In this document: positions 1-9,341 of the stretch, piece after piece
How the letters are laid out: each line of letters opens with the position of its first letter
Numbering within the stretch: position 1 is the stretch's first letter
Assembly: GCA_036824505.1 (NCBI GenBank)
Contig: DAITAA010000008.1
Coordinates: 52,930-116,929, forward strand
Direction: 5' to 3'
DNA: 64,000 bases
From: SCUD01 sp036824505
GTDB lineage: Bacteria; Pseudomonadota; Gammaproteobacteria; Steroidobacterales; Steroidobacteraceae
Notes under the pieces: model-generated
Told to the model about the DNA's origin: nothing
The model's database searches: none
Seen by the model: the letters and a program-made list of their open reading frames with translations, nothing else
Program-made: the position numbers and the translations under genes

Positions 1-1
1 C

Positions 2-859
2 GAGGCTCTGCTGGCCGCTGGGTTCCGGGACTCGTTTCGCGAAGCCTATCCGGACCCGGTGCAATACCCGGGCGTCACGTTTCCGGACTTGAACGACCGC
101 ATCGACTTCATCTATGCGTCGGGCCCGACTGAGACGGTCGGCAGCATGCTTGTCGGCGAGGAGGGCGGTCCCGGCGTATCGATCGGTATCTCCCCATGGA
201 CATCCGACCATCGCGCGGTCGTCTCGACTTTCCGAGTCACGCCGCTTTCGCTCCCCGCCTTGGTTGCGGTCAATGCCCGCCTGCTGACCGTCGGCGACAA
301 GGTTACCGTTAGCTACCAAGCGCCCGATTCCTCCGGTAACGCCGTGACGATCGTGGTCCCCGGCGGCGATCCGGCGTCGGCGGTGCTACGCCAGGACGCC
401 CCGCAGGCGCGCGGCACGCTGATATTCGATACCTCGGCGCTGGACCCTGCTTCCTACGAGACGGTGCTCACCGGCCCGGGTGGAACAGAGATAGCACGCC
501 TCTCGATCCTGCTGCGGGCAAGAGGCGCCCGGATCCGACTCGCGGCGGACCGAAAGGAATACGTCGTGGGCGAGCCGATCAGAGTCATGTGGACCGACGG
601 TCCTGCCAATCGATGGGACTGGGTCGCAGTCTACCGAGCGTCGGCCGCCGACCCGAATGTTGACCGTTATTTGATCTGGGCCTATACCGGGATCCATTCT
701 TCGGGCACGGTGCCACCATCAGTCGCGGGCTCGCTGACTCTGGGGCCGGACGCGGAGGGGAGCCCGTGGCCTCTTCCTCCCGGCGACTACGTGGTGCACT
801 ACCTCCTAGCGGACCAGTACCAGTCGGCAGGCAGCACCACCTTCACGGTCATGCCGTAG
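2..859 (+). CDS. Endonuclease/exonuclease/phosphatase-family protein, C-terminal part (5' end outside window)
   Basis: The frame is open from the left edge, so the start lies outside the window; 285 residues are visible. The first ~80 visible residues carry the end of an endonuclease/exonuclease/phosphatase (DNase I-like) domain: DRIDFIYA at ~32-39 and the hallmark SDHRAVVSTF at ~69-78, where Asp and His are the conserved catalytic pair of the family. The remaining ~200 residues look like one or two beta-sandwich (Ig-like) domains, suggesting an exported enzyme. Family members hydrolyse phosphodiester or phosphomonoester bonds; the substrate cannot be read from this fragment. The valine of the GTG at 59 lies inside the conserved domain, so it is not a start. 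Confidence 0.75.
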   Translation, partial: EALLAAGFRDSFREAYPDPVQYPGVTFPDLNDRIDFIYASGPTETVGSMLVGEEGGPGVSIGISPWTSDHRAVVSTFRVTPLSLPALVAVNARLLTVGDKVTVSYQAPDSSGNAVTIVVPGGDPASAVLRQDAPQARGTLIFDTSALDPASYETVLTGPGGTEIARLSILLRARGARIRLAADRKEYVVGEPIRVMWTDGPANRWDWVAVYRASAADPNVDRYLIWAYTGIHSSGTVPPSVAGSLTLGPDAEGSPWPLPPGDYVVHYLLADQYQSAGSTTFTVMP

Positions 860-878
860 AGTCGTCTCGCACCGCGTC

Positions 879-2942
879 GTGTTTTTCCGGTCCCGACGGC
901 CGGGCTATCATGGGCTTCCTCGAAGAAACGGGAGTCTGGTCATCGCCGCAATCAATCGTGCACGCGCCGCCTTCGATCGCGCTGTCACGTTCCTTCGCGC
1001 CGGAGACGGGGTGATGGCTGAGCAGCTCTGCCGGGGAGCGTTAATTGATTTTCCCGGCGAACCCAATTTTCTGTCACTGCTCGGCGCGGCGTTGAATCGC
1101 CAGGGCCGTGGAAAGGAAGCCGAACCGCTGCTGCGCCGCGCCCTCGAGGAGGAGCCGGGTTACGCCAAGGGTCACGAAGAACTCGGCCGCAGCCTGTTGT
1201 TGCTTGGCCGGTGCGAAGAGGCCATCGAGCGCCTGCATCGGGCGCTGGAACTCGATCCGAAACTACAGTCAGCACAGCTGGCACTGGTCCAGGCGTTGAC
1301 AGCGGCCGGTCGCGCAGAGCAGGCAGATGAAATGATGCAGGCATTCCTGCGCGGAGATCCGGCCCGCGAATTGGTTGCACAGGCGGCGGCGCATCACCGC
1401 GCCGGACGCCTGGAAGATGCAGAGGCGATCTATCGCGAGATCCTGCGTCGCGATCCGCGCAATCTCGAGGCGCTGCGGCTGCTGGCGCTGATTGCAATGA
1501 AAACCGAGCATTACGGCCAGGCTGAAAGCCTGTTGAAACGAGCCGTCGCGATTGCGCCGGATTTTCTCGCCGCCTGGATTGACCTGAGTCGCGCCCAGCT
1601 GGAGCGCCACGAGTTGCAGGCGGCGCTTGCCAGTATTGAGCGCGCCGTGCAACTCAGTCCGCATTCGGCAAATGTCCATATGAATCTTGCGAACGCGCAG
1701 GCGCGTTCGGGTCATCATGACCAGGCCGTCGCGAGCTATCGCCGCGCGATCGAGCTGGGGCCTGATCTACCGGGCGGCTACCTGGGACTGGGCAATACGC
1801 TGAAAACCATCGGCCAGCAGACCGAGGCCATCGAGGCGTACCGGCATGCCACTGCAATGCGCGCAGATTTGAGCGAGGCGTGGTGGAGTCTTTCGAACCT
1901 GAAGACCTTTCGCTTTGAGAACCACGAAATCGAGACGATGCAGCGACAGCTCGAGGCGCCGGAGTTATCTGACGAAGCCCGGGTACAATTCTGCTTCGCG
2001 CTGGCCAAGGCCAGCGAGGATCTTGGCGACTATGCGCGCGCGTTCGAGCTGTACGATCGCGGCAACCGCACACGACGCGCCCAGGAGCATTACGACCCCG
2101 TCGAAACCGAAGCCATCAACGATCGCATCATGAAGGTCTTCGACGCCGGGTTCCTGACGCAACACGCCGGGCTCGGCCATCCGGACCCGGCGCCGATCTT
2201 CGTCGTCGGTCTTCCACGCTCAGGCTCGACCTTGATCGAACAGATCCTCGCCAGCCACTCCCTGGTCGACGCGACCCACGAATTGCCCGAGGCAGGTCGG
2301 CTGATACAGCAGATCAACCGCACTCGGCACGACAGGATCACCTATCCCGAGGCGGTACGCGACTTTGCCGGCGAGACCTGGGCTGCGCTTGGCCGTACCT
2401 ACATTGATCAGACCCGCAAGCACCGGCGCGATGCGCCTTACTTCATCGACAAGATGCCGAACAACTTCGCGAGTATCGGGCTGCTCAACCTGGCGCTGCC
2501 GAATGCCAAATTCATCAACGCCCGGCGCCACCCGCTCGACACCTGCTTGTCGTGCTACAAGCAACTGTTCGCCCGGGGCCAGCCATTTACCTATGACCTG
2601 ATGGAACTCGGCGAGTACTACCTGCAGTACGATCGCATGATGGCGCACTGGCATGCGGTGCTGCCGGGGCGGGTGCTCGACGTGCATTACGAATCCGTCG
2701 TGGCGGATCAGGCGGCCCAGACCCGGCGCCTGCTCGAGTTCTGCGGGTTGCCATGGGAGGACGCTTGTCTCCGCTTTTACGAAACCGAGCGTGCAATACG
2801 CACGGCCAGTTCGGAGCAGGTGCGTCGCCCGATCTATAGCAGCGCCATTGGCGTCTGGCGGCATTACTCGCAGCAACTCGCCGGCCTGATAGAAATTCTG
2901 GAGCCGATTCTGGCGCCGTTGCCGCCCGGGGACCGACCTTAG
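879..2942 (+). CDS. TPR-repeat sulfotransferase family protein
   Basis: 687 residues. Residues ~25-390 are tandem tetratricopeptide repeats, for example the segments around AEAIYREILRRDPRN and QAVASYRRAIELGPD. The C-terminal ~270 residues are a sulfotransferase domain with the PAPS 5'-phosphosulfate loop GLPRSGSTLIEQIL and a 3'-phosphate region NARRHPLDTCLSCYKQ. The family transfers sulfate from PAPS to a protein or glycan acceptor, with the TPRs probably recruiting it. The start is uncertain: GTG 879 is the only ordinary start codon that keeps the whole first TPR. GTG 1011 and ATG 1014 have a GGAG at 1002-1005 but would cut into that repeat. A GGGAG at 930-934 lies before non-standard codons (CTG 936). 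Confidence 0.85.
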   Translation: MFFRSRRPGYHGLPRRNGSLVIAAINRARAAFDRAVTFLRAGDGVMAEQLCRGALIDFPGEPNFLSLLGAALNRQGRGKEAEPLLRRALEEEPGYAKGHEELGRSLLLLGRCEEAIERLHRALELDPKLQSAQLALVQALTAAGRAEQADEMMQAFLRGDPARELVAQAAAHHRAGRLEDAEAIYREILRRDPRNLEALRLLALIAMKTEHYGQAESLLKRAVAIAPDFLAAWIDLSRAQLERHELQAALASIERAVQLSPHSANVHMNLANAQARSGHHDQAVASYRRAIELGPDLPGGYLGLGNTLKTIGQQTEAIEAYRHATAMRADLSEAWWSLSNLKTFRFENHEIETMQRQLEAPELSDEARVQFCFALAKASEDLGDYARAFELYDRGNRTRRAQEHYDPVETEAINDRIMKVFDAGFLTQHAGLGHPDPAPIFVVGLPRSGSTLIEQILASHSLVDATHELPEAGRLIQQINRTRHDRITYPEAVRDFAGETWAALGRTYIDQTRKHRRDAPYFIDKMPNNFASIGLLNLALPNAKFINARRHPLDTCLSCYKQLFARGQPFTYDLMELGEYYLQYDRMMAHWHAVLPGRVLDVHYESVVADQAAQTRRLLEFCGLPWEDACLRFYETERAIRTASSEQVRRPIYSSAIGVWRHYSQQLAGLIEILEPILAPLPPGDRP

Positions 2943-3060
2943 GCAGGCACGCGCGAGTCTTGCCGCGGCGGGACGCGACGCCGGATCGCGGTGCAGGGTG
3001 GATTCGGTTCGGAAGTTGGTCTATTCTCGGGACGATCGGTCCGTCCGGTGAGGGGGAAGT

Positions 3061-5331
3061 ATGGGCTCAAGAGACGCCGCCAAAGTCCCGGTGACCAGGG
3101 TCGCGTACGCCGTGTCGATCGTCCTGGCCGGCAGCTACTCTCCCGGTGTCGTCGCGCAGACCAGGACCGCGAGTCTCGAGGAGATCACGGTGACGGCCCG
3201 GAAGCGCGAGGAATCGCTGCTCGACGTCCCGCAGGAAATACAGGCGATCGGTCAGCGAGAGATCGAACGGGCCAACGTGAACGGTCTCGATGATTTCGAG
3301 CGCTTTGTTCCCAGCCTGAGCTACAACTCCGTGGCGCCCGGTCGTGGCTCGATCTATTTTCGCGGCGTCGCCGACGATTCCTCCTCGTTCATCGCCGATT
3401 CCTCCGCAGCGATCTATCTCGACGAACAGCCGCTGACCCAGAGTTCGCTTACGCCGGAAGTCCGTCTGGTCGATATTGAGCGCATCGAGGCGCTGCCCGG
3501 GCCGCAGGGCACGCTGTACGGTGCCAGCTCCCAGTCCGGTACCTTGCGTTACATTACCAATAAGCCGGACCCGAAGGCCTTCGAGTCGAGCGTCAGCCTG
3601 GACGGAAATTCCGTGCAGGACGGAGACCAGGGCTACGATATCAGCGGTGTGCTCAACCTGCCCTTGAGTCAGAATCTCGCTATCCGGCTGGTCGGTTTCA
3701 CGGCGCGCGACGCCGGCTTCATCGACAATGTGCTGGGCACGAGTCTCGGCGGCACGTTCGACAATGCCGATGTCGTCGGCAAGGACATCAACAGCGTCGA
3801 AACTTCCGGCGGCCGCGCGGCCATGCGTTGGCTGGCCAACGATGCTTGGACAGTCGACGCCGGCCTCGTCTACCAGAAGATGAAGGCCAGCACTTATTCG
3901 GAAGACAACGTGCTGCGCTCAGGCCGGAAGCTCGAGGTCGTGCGATTCCTCGACGAAAGTCGCGACGACGAATGGGGCCAGGCTTCGCTCACCGTGGAAG
4001 GCGATCTCGGCTGGGGCAAGTTCACGTCGGCGACGAGCTATTTCACGCGCTCGATCGCCTATCACCAGGACAACACCGACTACACCTTTTATCTGAGCCA
4101 AAACTCCGGTGCCTACTACGTTAATTATGACCTGGGCCCGGACCCACGCGGCCTCGGTTGGAATGACACTGACTCCGCGCGGCGTGTCGCCCAGGAATTC
4201 CGCCTGCAAGGCGCAACCAGCAAGATGACCTGGCTGGCGGGCCTGTTCTACGAGCGCGTGCACGGTGGCTACAACTTCCTGAGCCGCATCGAGGATTACG
4301 AAAGCACGCCGTCGTTCAACTATTGGGCGACGTACTACGATGTGCAGCCCGGAACGACCGACAACTCGTTCTACCGTTCCAATAACGACCAGATCACGGA
4401 GCAATACGCCTTATTCGGCGAAATAGGTTACTCGCTGAGCGATCGCTGGACGTTCACCGCGGGCCTGCGCTGGTTTGATCACACGCGTACACGCAACTAC
4501 TTCATCCAGCAACCGAATCGTCACTTCACGGCGAACCTCGGCTCCGCGAAAAACACGACCAGCGATTTCACGAAGAAGATCAGCCTGCAGTACAAAGTCA
4601 GCGACAGCGCCATGGTTTATGCGCTCTTCTCTGACGGTTTCCGTGCCGGCGGCCGCAACGTCGTGCGACCCGGTACAGTGCTGCCGCCCGACTATGAGCC
4701 GGATTTCCTCGACAACTATGAGCTTGGCCTGAAGAGCCGCTGGCTCGACGACCGCGTCGCATTCAACGTCACGGCATTCAGGATGAATTGGAAGGATTAC
4801 CAGGTGGAGGTCGTCGACCCGGGTCCGCTTTACGCCGTACTGGTCGCGAATGTCGGCAACGCAAGGATCGACGGCGTCAGCGCCGAGTTCAGCGCGCGGT
4901 TATGGGACTCGCTCGACATCGGTCTTAACGTGCAGTTCCTTGACCCGAAGACCACGTCTGACAGCGCGATTATCGGCACCGCCAAGGGCACGCGATTGCC
5001 ATTTTCGACGAAAGAAAAGGGAGTCGCGTGGCTCGAGTACGCTTTCCCGAGGCAGATCGCGGGCGGAAAGTTTTACGGCCGCTACCAATGGAGCTACAAC
5101 GGCGATTCGCTGAATGGTGTGATCAACCCAAGAGTCCAGCCAACCTATCAGATATCCGACGTGAAATTTGGCTTTGAGGCTGATGCCTGGGAGATCTATG
5201 CCTATGTCGACAACCTTTTCAACGAACGGGCCATCCTGTTCGACCAGGACAGTGCGCCGCCGGGGACAATCACGATCAATACGCCGCGCACCTGGGGCAT
5301 AGGCTTCACGAAGAGCTGGGGCGGGAAGTAG
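3061..5331 (+). CDS. TonB-dependent outer-membrane receptor
   Basis: 756 residues. An N-terminal signal peptide is followed by a TonB-box-like EEITVTARKREESLLDVP at ~40-57, a plug domain (RGSIYFRGV, IERIEALPGPQGTLYGASS) and a ~550-residue beta-barrel rich in alternating aromatic strands. The C-terminus GIGFTKSWGGK has the aromatic character of a last barrel strand but carries a short tail. AGGGGGAAG lies directly before the ATG. Family members import scarce nutrients (siderophores, cofactors, oligosaccharides) using TonB energy. No dedicated transporter or substrate enzyme is adjacent, so the ligand is unknown. Confidence 0.92.
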   Translation: MGSRDAAKVPVTRVAYAVSIVLAGSYSPGVVAQTRTASLEEITVTARKREESLLDVPQEIQAIGQREIERANVNGLDDFERFVPSLSYNSVAPGRGSIYFRGVADDSSSFIADSSAAIYLDEQPLTQSSLTPEVRLVDIERIEALPGPQGTLYGASSQSGTLRYITNKPDPKAFESSVSLDGNSVQDGDQGYDISGVLNLPLSQNLAIRLVGFTARDAGFIDNVLGTSLGGTFDNADVVGKDINSVETSGGRAAMRWLANDAWTVDAGLVYQKMKASTYSEDNVLRSGRKLEVVRFLDESRDDEWGQASLTVEGDLGWGKFTSATSYFTRSIAYHQDNTDYTFYLSQNSGAYYVNYDLGPDPRGLGWNDTDSARRVAQEFRLQGATSKMTWLAGLFYERVHGGYNFLSRIEDYESTPSFNYWATYYDVQPGTTDNSFYRSNNDQITEQYALFGEIGYSLSDRWTFTAGLRWFDHTRTRNYFIQQPNRHFTANLGSAKNTTSDFTKKISLQYKVSDSAMVYALFSDGFRAGGRNVVRPGTVLPPDYEPDFLDNYELGLKSRWLDDRVAFNVTAFRMNWKDYQVEVVDPGPLYAVLVANVGNARIDGVSAEFSARLWDSLDIGLNVQFLDPKTTSDSAIIGTAKGTRLPFSTKEKGVAWLEYAFPRQIAGGKFYGRYQWSYNGDSLNGVINPRVQPTYQISDVKFGFEADAWEIYAYVDNLFNERAILFDQDSAPPGTITINTPRTWGIGFTKSWGGK

Positions 5332-5396
5332 TCTGCATACGCCGGCTACAGCTGGCAGGTCTTGGGGCGGGATGTCCTGCGCCGCCAGCCTACTTG

Positions 5397-5672
5397 TCAA
5401 TCGCGCCGGGTGGTCAGGAAGATACTGAGGTATCCGTCGCCGCGGATTCCGAGGACGAGATCGCTGTGGGCATTGCGCTTGAGCCGCATGAAGGACACGC
5501 CATTCTTGCTGATTTCTTCGAGCGATTTCATCCAGGCTGGTTTGTCGTCGAACTCAAGGTCGGGCGCAGCAAACCTGGCGGCGAAACCCGTCGGCGCTAC
5601 CGGCACATCGTCGGCCGACGCGTCGGCGATACCAAGAGCGAGAAGCGCAATTGCCGAAAGAACTATGTTCAT
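5397..5672 (-). CDS. Small exported protein, unknown
   Basis: 91 residues from ATG 5672: a clean signal peptide (hydrophobic MNIVLSAIALLALG, cleavage near ASADD) followed by ~68 mature residues ending SIFLTTRRD. A GTG at 5696 in frame would add eight polar residues before the signal peptide, so the ATG is preferred. It is convergent with the TonB-receptor gene, 65 bp from its stop. I do not recognise the mature domain. It is short and has no clear ribosome-binding site, so it could be spurious, but the signal peptide argues for a real gene. Confidence 0.5.
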   Translation of the reverse strand: MNIVLSAIALLALGIADASADDVPVAPTGFAARFAAPDLEFDDKPAWMKSLEEISKNGVSFMRLKRNAHSDLVLGIRGDGYLSIFLTTRRD

Positions 5673-6144
5673 CGCAGTTGCTTGCCGGGCACTCACGAGT
5701 GCGCCTCACAACATGCTAGACCTGCGGCGGCACCTTCTTGGCCTGCAACCTTAGATCCGAGAGCGCCGTCTCAAGACGGTGCGGGATTCTGTCAAACGGA
5801 AGTCATGGATGCCTGACGCGAAGCTACCTGGCATCACCACTGAATATGTCGAGCTGGCGATTGCAGATCTCACTTCGCATGTCGAAAGCCCTCATGAAGC
5901 TGTGAAACACATTTGCCTGCGAGTGACTTGTTGGAAGACGATCGAACCAGGCGAGGTTGGCGACGGCAAATGCGTAGAGCGGTCTGTGACAAGGACACCG
6001 CCCGGCTCAAATGATGACGCTCGCGCTCCAGGCCAGCTCCTCGCGCTTGCTCCGCGAGCATACTCATGTGTATCAGCATGGCACTGCGGCTGCGAAATGG
6101 TCGCCGCCGTAAAGGCGGCCTGCGGCATGAATCAAGGATTTCTT
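5673..6144. other. Gene-poor gap
   Basis: About 470 bp without a convincing gene. Both strands have open frames (for example 5779-6216 plus), but their translations are Cys/Ser/Arg-rich, without domains or plausible starts. I see no tRNA, repeat or strong terminator. It presumably holds the promoter of the small exported gene ending at 5397 and the 3' flank of the minus-strand cluster beyond. Confidence 0.5.
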
Positions 6145-6390
6145 TTATTGCACTCCGTATTGCTCAAAGCCGCCGAATCGCGGCACCGGAGCTCGCAACT
6201 GCCAGCGTCCGGCTGAGCCGCACTTCCGGCAGCGCGGCTTGCTGGCCGCAAATGATGCGTCCCCATGGCCAGACCTGATCAGTGCGGGCAGATCGCAGCT
6301 TGCCCACCGCCTGCAAGCCGGGCACCAGCAGTCGAGCTGATGATTGTTTTCGAACAACGAGCGAAAGGTGTCAATCCGGATCGCCTTCAT
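6145..6390 (-). CDS. Small zinc-ribbon-like protein
   Basis: 81 residues. Two cysteine knuckles, CWCPAC at ~21-26 and CRKC at ~54-57, are separated by about 30 residues, as in a zinc ribbon. The segment WASCDLPALIRSGHGD followed by KPRC and RWQLR resembles small proteobacterial proteins of unknown function that I have seen annotated only as hypothetical. It lies 60 bp downstream of the 2-oxoglutarate oxygenase gene on the same strand and may be co-transcribed with it. No strong ribosome-binding site is seen. The cysteine spacing is the main support. Confidence 0.55.
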   Translation of the reverse strand: MKAIRIDTFRSLFENNHQLDCWCPACRRWASCDLPALIRSGHGDASFAASKPRCRKCGSAGRWQLRAPVPRFGGFEQYGVQ

Positions 6391-6450
6391 GCGGCCAACG
6401 TAACGCTGGACGGGCTCAGGGCGTGACCTCGGATCCCCGGCTCCGACGCG

Positions 6451-7263
6451 TCATGCCAGCCGGCCGTAGAACAACTGCCGGGTCAACTCGGTGAGCTGCA
6501 TGCCGGGGTCCTCGCCATACGTCAGCACGGCATTGATCCGGCTACGTGCACCGGCAACTGGCGTTACGCGGTGCAACGCCAGCCGGCCGTGGAACAGCGA
6601 AAGCGTGCCAGGCGCCGGGTCGAGCCGGATCGGCGCGACCGGCGTAACACTGCGGAGGAACCTGGACACACCCTTGTGGTTTGGATCATCGTCGGTGCGC
6701 AGACCCCGAACGTATTCGAACTGACCACCGTCGTCAGCGTCCTGCAGCATGATCGTGACGGAGAACTCGCTGTTGTCGAAGTGCCAGCCGAGTTTGTCGC
6801 CGGGCATGAAGATGGCAATCTCGAGCGCATCGAGAGGATCCGCACTGCGGAAAACTTCGTCTCGGCCGAGCGCCGCGGCGACGAACGCGGTCATCTCGGA
6901 CGCTTCGTACAGTACCCGCAATGGGAGATCGGTCGGCAGCAGATCGTATGCGATTGCTCGCTTCGCCGAGTGCTGCACCATGCCCAGCGGGTCTTCGGGG
7001 CCGGCGCTGTCTGGAATCGGTTCGAAGTACACGTTGTGGCCCTGGTTGCTGGCCCATGCCCGATCCGCGAGCGTCTGTGTCAGCTCGAGCGTTCGCTGGA
7101 CCGCGTCGGGTAGCAGGAAGCCGTCGAGCTCACAAACCCCCGTGTTCGCGAGCGATGCACGACACCCGGCGACGAGCCGCGCGCCGGGAGCGGCGCCTAG
7201 ACGGTGAATCGGGTAACGGTCGAGGTCGACGATACCAGCGAGCACGCACCTGCCTGGAGCCAT
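6451..7263 (-). CDS. 2-oxoglutarate/Fe(II)-dependent oxygenase (HalD/ArpA-like)
   Basis: 270 residues from ATG 7263. The C-terminal half is a double-stranded beta-helix oxygenase: the facial triad His161-x-Asp163 (GWHFDNSEFS) and distal His231 (LALHRVTPV), with a downstream Arg (240 or 242) likely to bind 2-oxoglutarate, plus PGTLSLFHGR. This layout matches the HalD/BesD-ArpA group. Halogenases of that group replace the Asp by Gly; here Asp is present, so hydroxylation is more likely than halogenation. The substrate is unknown (possibly a free amino acid, as for known members). The frame extends upstream without a stop to 7578, but that part is low-complexity and overlaps the next gene; GTG 7245 is an alternative start. 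It sits 68 bp behind a cytochrome c gene on the same strand. Confidence 0.75.
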   Translation of the reverse strand: MAPGRCVLAGIVDLDRYPIHRLGAAPGARLVAGCRASLANTGVCELDGFLLPDAVQRTLELTQTLADRAWASNQGHNVYFEPIPDSAGPEDPLGMVQHSAKRAIAYDLLPTDLPLRVLYEASEMTAFVAAALGRDEVFRSADPLDALEIAIFMPGDKLGWHFDNSEFSVTIMLQDADDGGQFEYVRGLRTDDDPNHKGVSRFLRSVTPVAPIRLDPAPGTLSLFHGRLALHRVTPVAGARSRINAVLTYGEDPGMQLTELTRQLFYGRLA

Positions 7264-7331
7264 GTCGCAAGTATGCACGAAGGAGGCGACCGGCGAATGT
7301 CCCACCCCAAATTGCAGAAACGCGCGCGAGC

Positions 7332-8063
7332 CTAGGGAGCAACGTTTCGCGTTGACGCGAGATCGGGGCTCAGGCGCGAGAGATAGTCCGCCACACCAGA
7401 GCGCTCCTCGGACGAAAGCGCCACGATCAGTTTCACGTGCCTGGCATCCATTCCCGGGCGCCTGCGCGCAGCCGTCTCTTCGAGTTGGCGTAGCAGGTAC
7501 TGATAGTGCTGACCCGCGAGACGCGGTCGCACGCGGCGCAGGTCGCCGAGCGCCAAGGGCCCGTGACAGCCCTCGCAATAACGGTGGTAGACAACTCTCC
7601 CGCGCTTCAGAGCCGAGCCTTGACCGGGGCCACCTGCCAGCGGCGGCGTGCGCGGCAGACTCTCGGCGTAAGCAGAGACATCGAGCAGGTCCTGCGGCCC
7701 GTTCAGGTGGTGCTTTGAAGAGAAGTTCTGCATGCGCTCGTCCCGGCGCCGGTCGTGGCGGAAATCAACGAGCTGCTTGACCAGAACCGAAACATGCTGC
7801 CCCGCAATCGCCGGAACGCTTCCGTCACTTATGCCGAGTCCGTCAGCTGCATGGCATGCCGCGCATAGCGTGAAGAGTTCGGCACCGTGCCGCAGGTCGG
7901 GCTCGAGCTCCACCGCGCTGCGAAACTCGGCGATAGCTTCTGCCGTGCGCCCCCGCATCGCATTCGATTCGACCTCCACGGGGCCCGCAGTGCGCGTTAT
8001 CACGAGTGCGGCGGAGATCGCCATTACCCTGATAAGGCCACGTCGTGATGTGCGGCTGAACAT
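7332..8063 (-). CDS. Dihaem cytochrome c, exported
   Basis: 243 residues from ATG 8063. A basic start then a hydrophobic stretch (LIRVMAISAALVITRT) forms a signal peptide or anchor. Two haem c sites follow: CAACH at 67-71 and CEGCH at 163-167, each followed by a cytochrome c fold, so this is a tandem class I protein of the cytochrome c4/c553 type. Met111 (ERMQNF) is a candidate axial ligand for the first haem. It would carry electrons in the periplasm, to a terminal oxidase or from a dehydrogenase. The gene is divergent from the ornithine cyclodeaminase-like gene and leads the minus-strand row with the oxygenase. Confidence 0.85.
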   Translation of the reverse strand: MFSRTSRRGLIRVMAISAALVITRTAGPVEVESNAMRGRTAEAIAEFRSAVELEPDLRHGAELFTLCAACHAADGLGISDGSVPAIAGQHVSVLVKQLVDFRHDRRRDERMQNFSSKHHLNGPQDLLDVSAYAESLPRTPPLAGGPGQGSALKRGRVVYHRYCEGCHGPLALGDLRRVRPRLAGQHYQYLLRQLEETAARRRPGMDARHVKLIVALSSEERSGVADYLSRLSPDLASTRNVAP

Positions 8064-8184
8064 GGCGACAGTCTGCCCCGGATTCCGTGAGTCGGCAATC
8101 GCAGCCATCGCTTGCCGGAACGGGAGCCTTATACTTCCCCGCGGCAGCACGGCTTGTTCGGCACTCCAGCTTACGGGGCGGCAC

Positions 8185-9180
8185 ATGAAAGTATTGTTCG
8201 TCAATGAAGCAGGCGTCAGGGAACAGCTGCCCATGGAGGCTTGTATTCAACTCATGCGCGATGCACTCACCGCGTTTGCGCGCGGTGACGCCATGCTGCC
8301 GCTGCGCAGCATGCTGCGACTTCCCGACGGTTCCGGAATCCTGGGTTTGATGCCCGGTTACCTGGGGCATCCGCGGAGCTTCGGGCTCAAGGTCGTGAGC
8401 GTCATGCCCAGGAATCACGGCACGCCCTACGAATCTCATCAGGGCGTGGTGATGTTGTTCGGCCTCAAGCATGGCGAGCCGCTCGCGATCATCGATGCCA
8501 CCGCGATCACCGCCATTCGTACCGCTGCTGCCTCTGCGGCCGCGACCGATGCGCTCGCGCGGGAAGACGCTGGCGATCTGGCGCTGATCGGTTCCGGTGC
8601 GCAGGGGCGCACCCACCTGGCGGCGATGCGCGCGGTTCGAAAGCTCCGACGTGTCCGCGTCTGGAGCCGTACGCGCGCCAACGCCGAGCGGTTCGCGCGC
8701 GACGAGGCGGCATCACTGGAGTTCGCAATTGAGGTATCGGCGAGCGCCGAGGACGCCGTCCGTGGAGCCGATCTCATCTGCACGGTCACATCCGCCAGGG
8801 AACCCGTGCTGCGCGGAGAGTGGCTTTCCCCGGGTGCGCACGTGAATGCCGTGGGTGCCTGCTTCGCGGCGAGCCGGGAACTCGATAGCGAGGCGGTACG
8901 GCGCGCGCGGTTCTTCACCGATTGCCGCGAGTCCTGCCTGAATGAGGCAGGCGACTTCCTGCTCGCGCGCAGGGAAGGCGCAATCACTGATGCACATCTG
9001 CTCGGCGAGCTCGGCGAGGTGTTTCTTGGCAAAGTTTCTGGGCGCGTTTCAAGGGACGATGTGACCATCTTTGAGTCGCTCGGCATTGCGCTCGAAGATC
9101 TGGCTGCTGCGCATGACATCCATCGTCGCGCACTGGAAAGCGGCACGGGCACCTGGCTCGACTGGGGCGGCCCGCCGTGA
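8185..9180 (+). CDS. Ornithine cyclodeaminase/mu-crystallin family protein
   Basis: 331 residues from ATG 8185; the frame runs further upstream but is antisense to the cytochrome gene there. The Rossmann motif IGSGAQGRTHLAAM at ~134-147 binds NAD(P), preceded by the substrate-side segment KVVSVMPRNHG and DATAITAIRTAAASA. Family members convert ornithine to proline or act as ketimine reductases, alanine or opine-type dehydrogenases; the specific reaction cannot be assigned. The neighbouring amidase and permease suggest catabolism of an amide or amino-acid derivative. Confidence 0.88.
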   Translation: MKVLFVNEAGVREQLPMEACIQLMRDALTAFARGDAMLPLRSMLRLPDGSGILGLMPGYLGHPRSFGLKVVSVMPRNHGTPYESHQGVVMLFGLKHGEPLAIIDATAITAIRTAAASAAATDALAREDAGDLALIGSGAQGRTHLAAMRAVRKLRRVRVWSRTRANAERFARDEAASLEFAIEVSASAEDAVRGADLICTVTSAREPVLRGEWLSPGAHVNAVGACFAASRELDSEAVRRARFFTDCRESCLNEAGDFLLARREGAITDAHLLGELGEVFLGKVSGRVSRDDVTIFESLGIALEDLAAAHDIHRRALESGTGTWLDWGGPP

Positions 9181-9341
9181 TCACGCCGGGAACATTGATG
9201 CTGGTCGGTTCTAATTCTTTGTGGGACTTGGACAGGATGAGTTCGCAGGAGTAGATTCGGGCGTCACCCGGCGAGCCACCCCTGATGCATCCGCACGGAG
9301 GGATATCCGCAGGGCATTCGACAAGAGAAGAGGGGGGTCAC

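Noticed and set aside
5779..6216. 145-residue plus-strand frame in the gap after the TonB receptor
   Set aside because: Random-looking composition, no ribosome-binding site, overlaps the zinc-ribbon gene.
6451..7578. Longer version of the oxygenase gene starting at 7578
   Set aside because: The extra 105 residues are Arg/Ala/Gly-rich and overlap the cytochrome c gene in another frame; the domain begins after the ATG at 7263.
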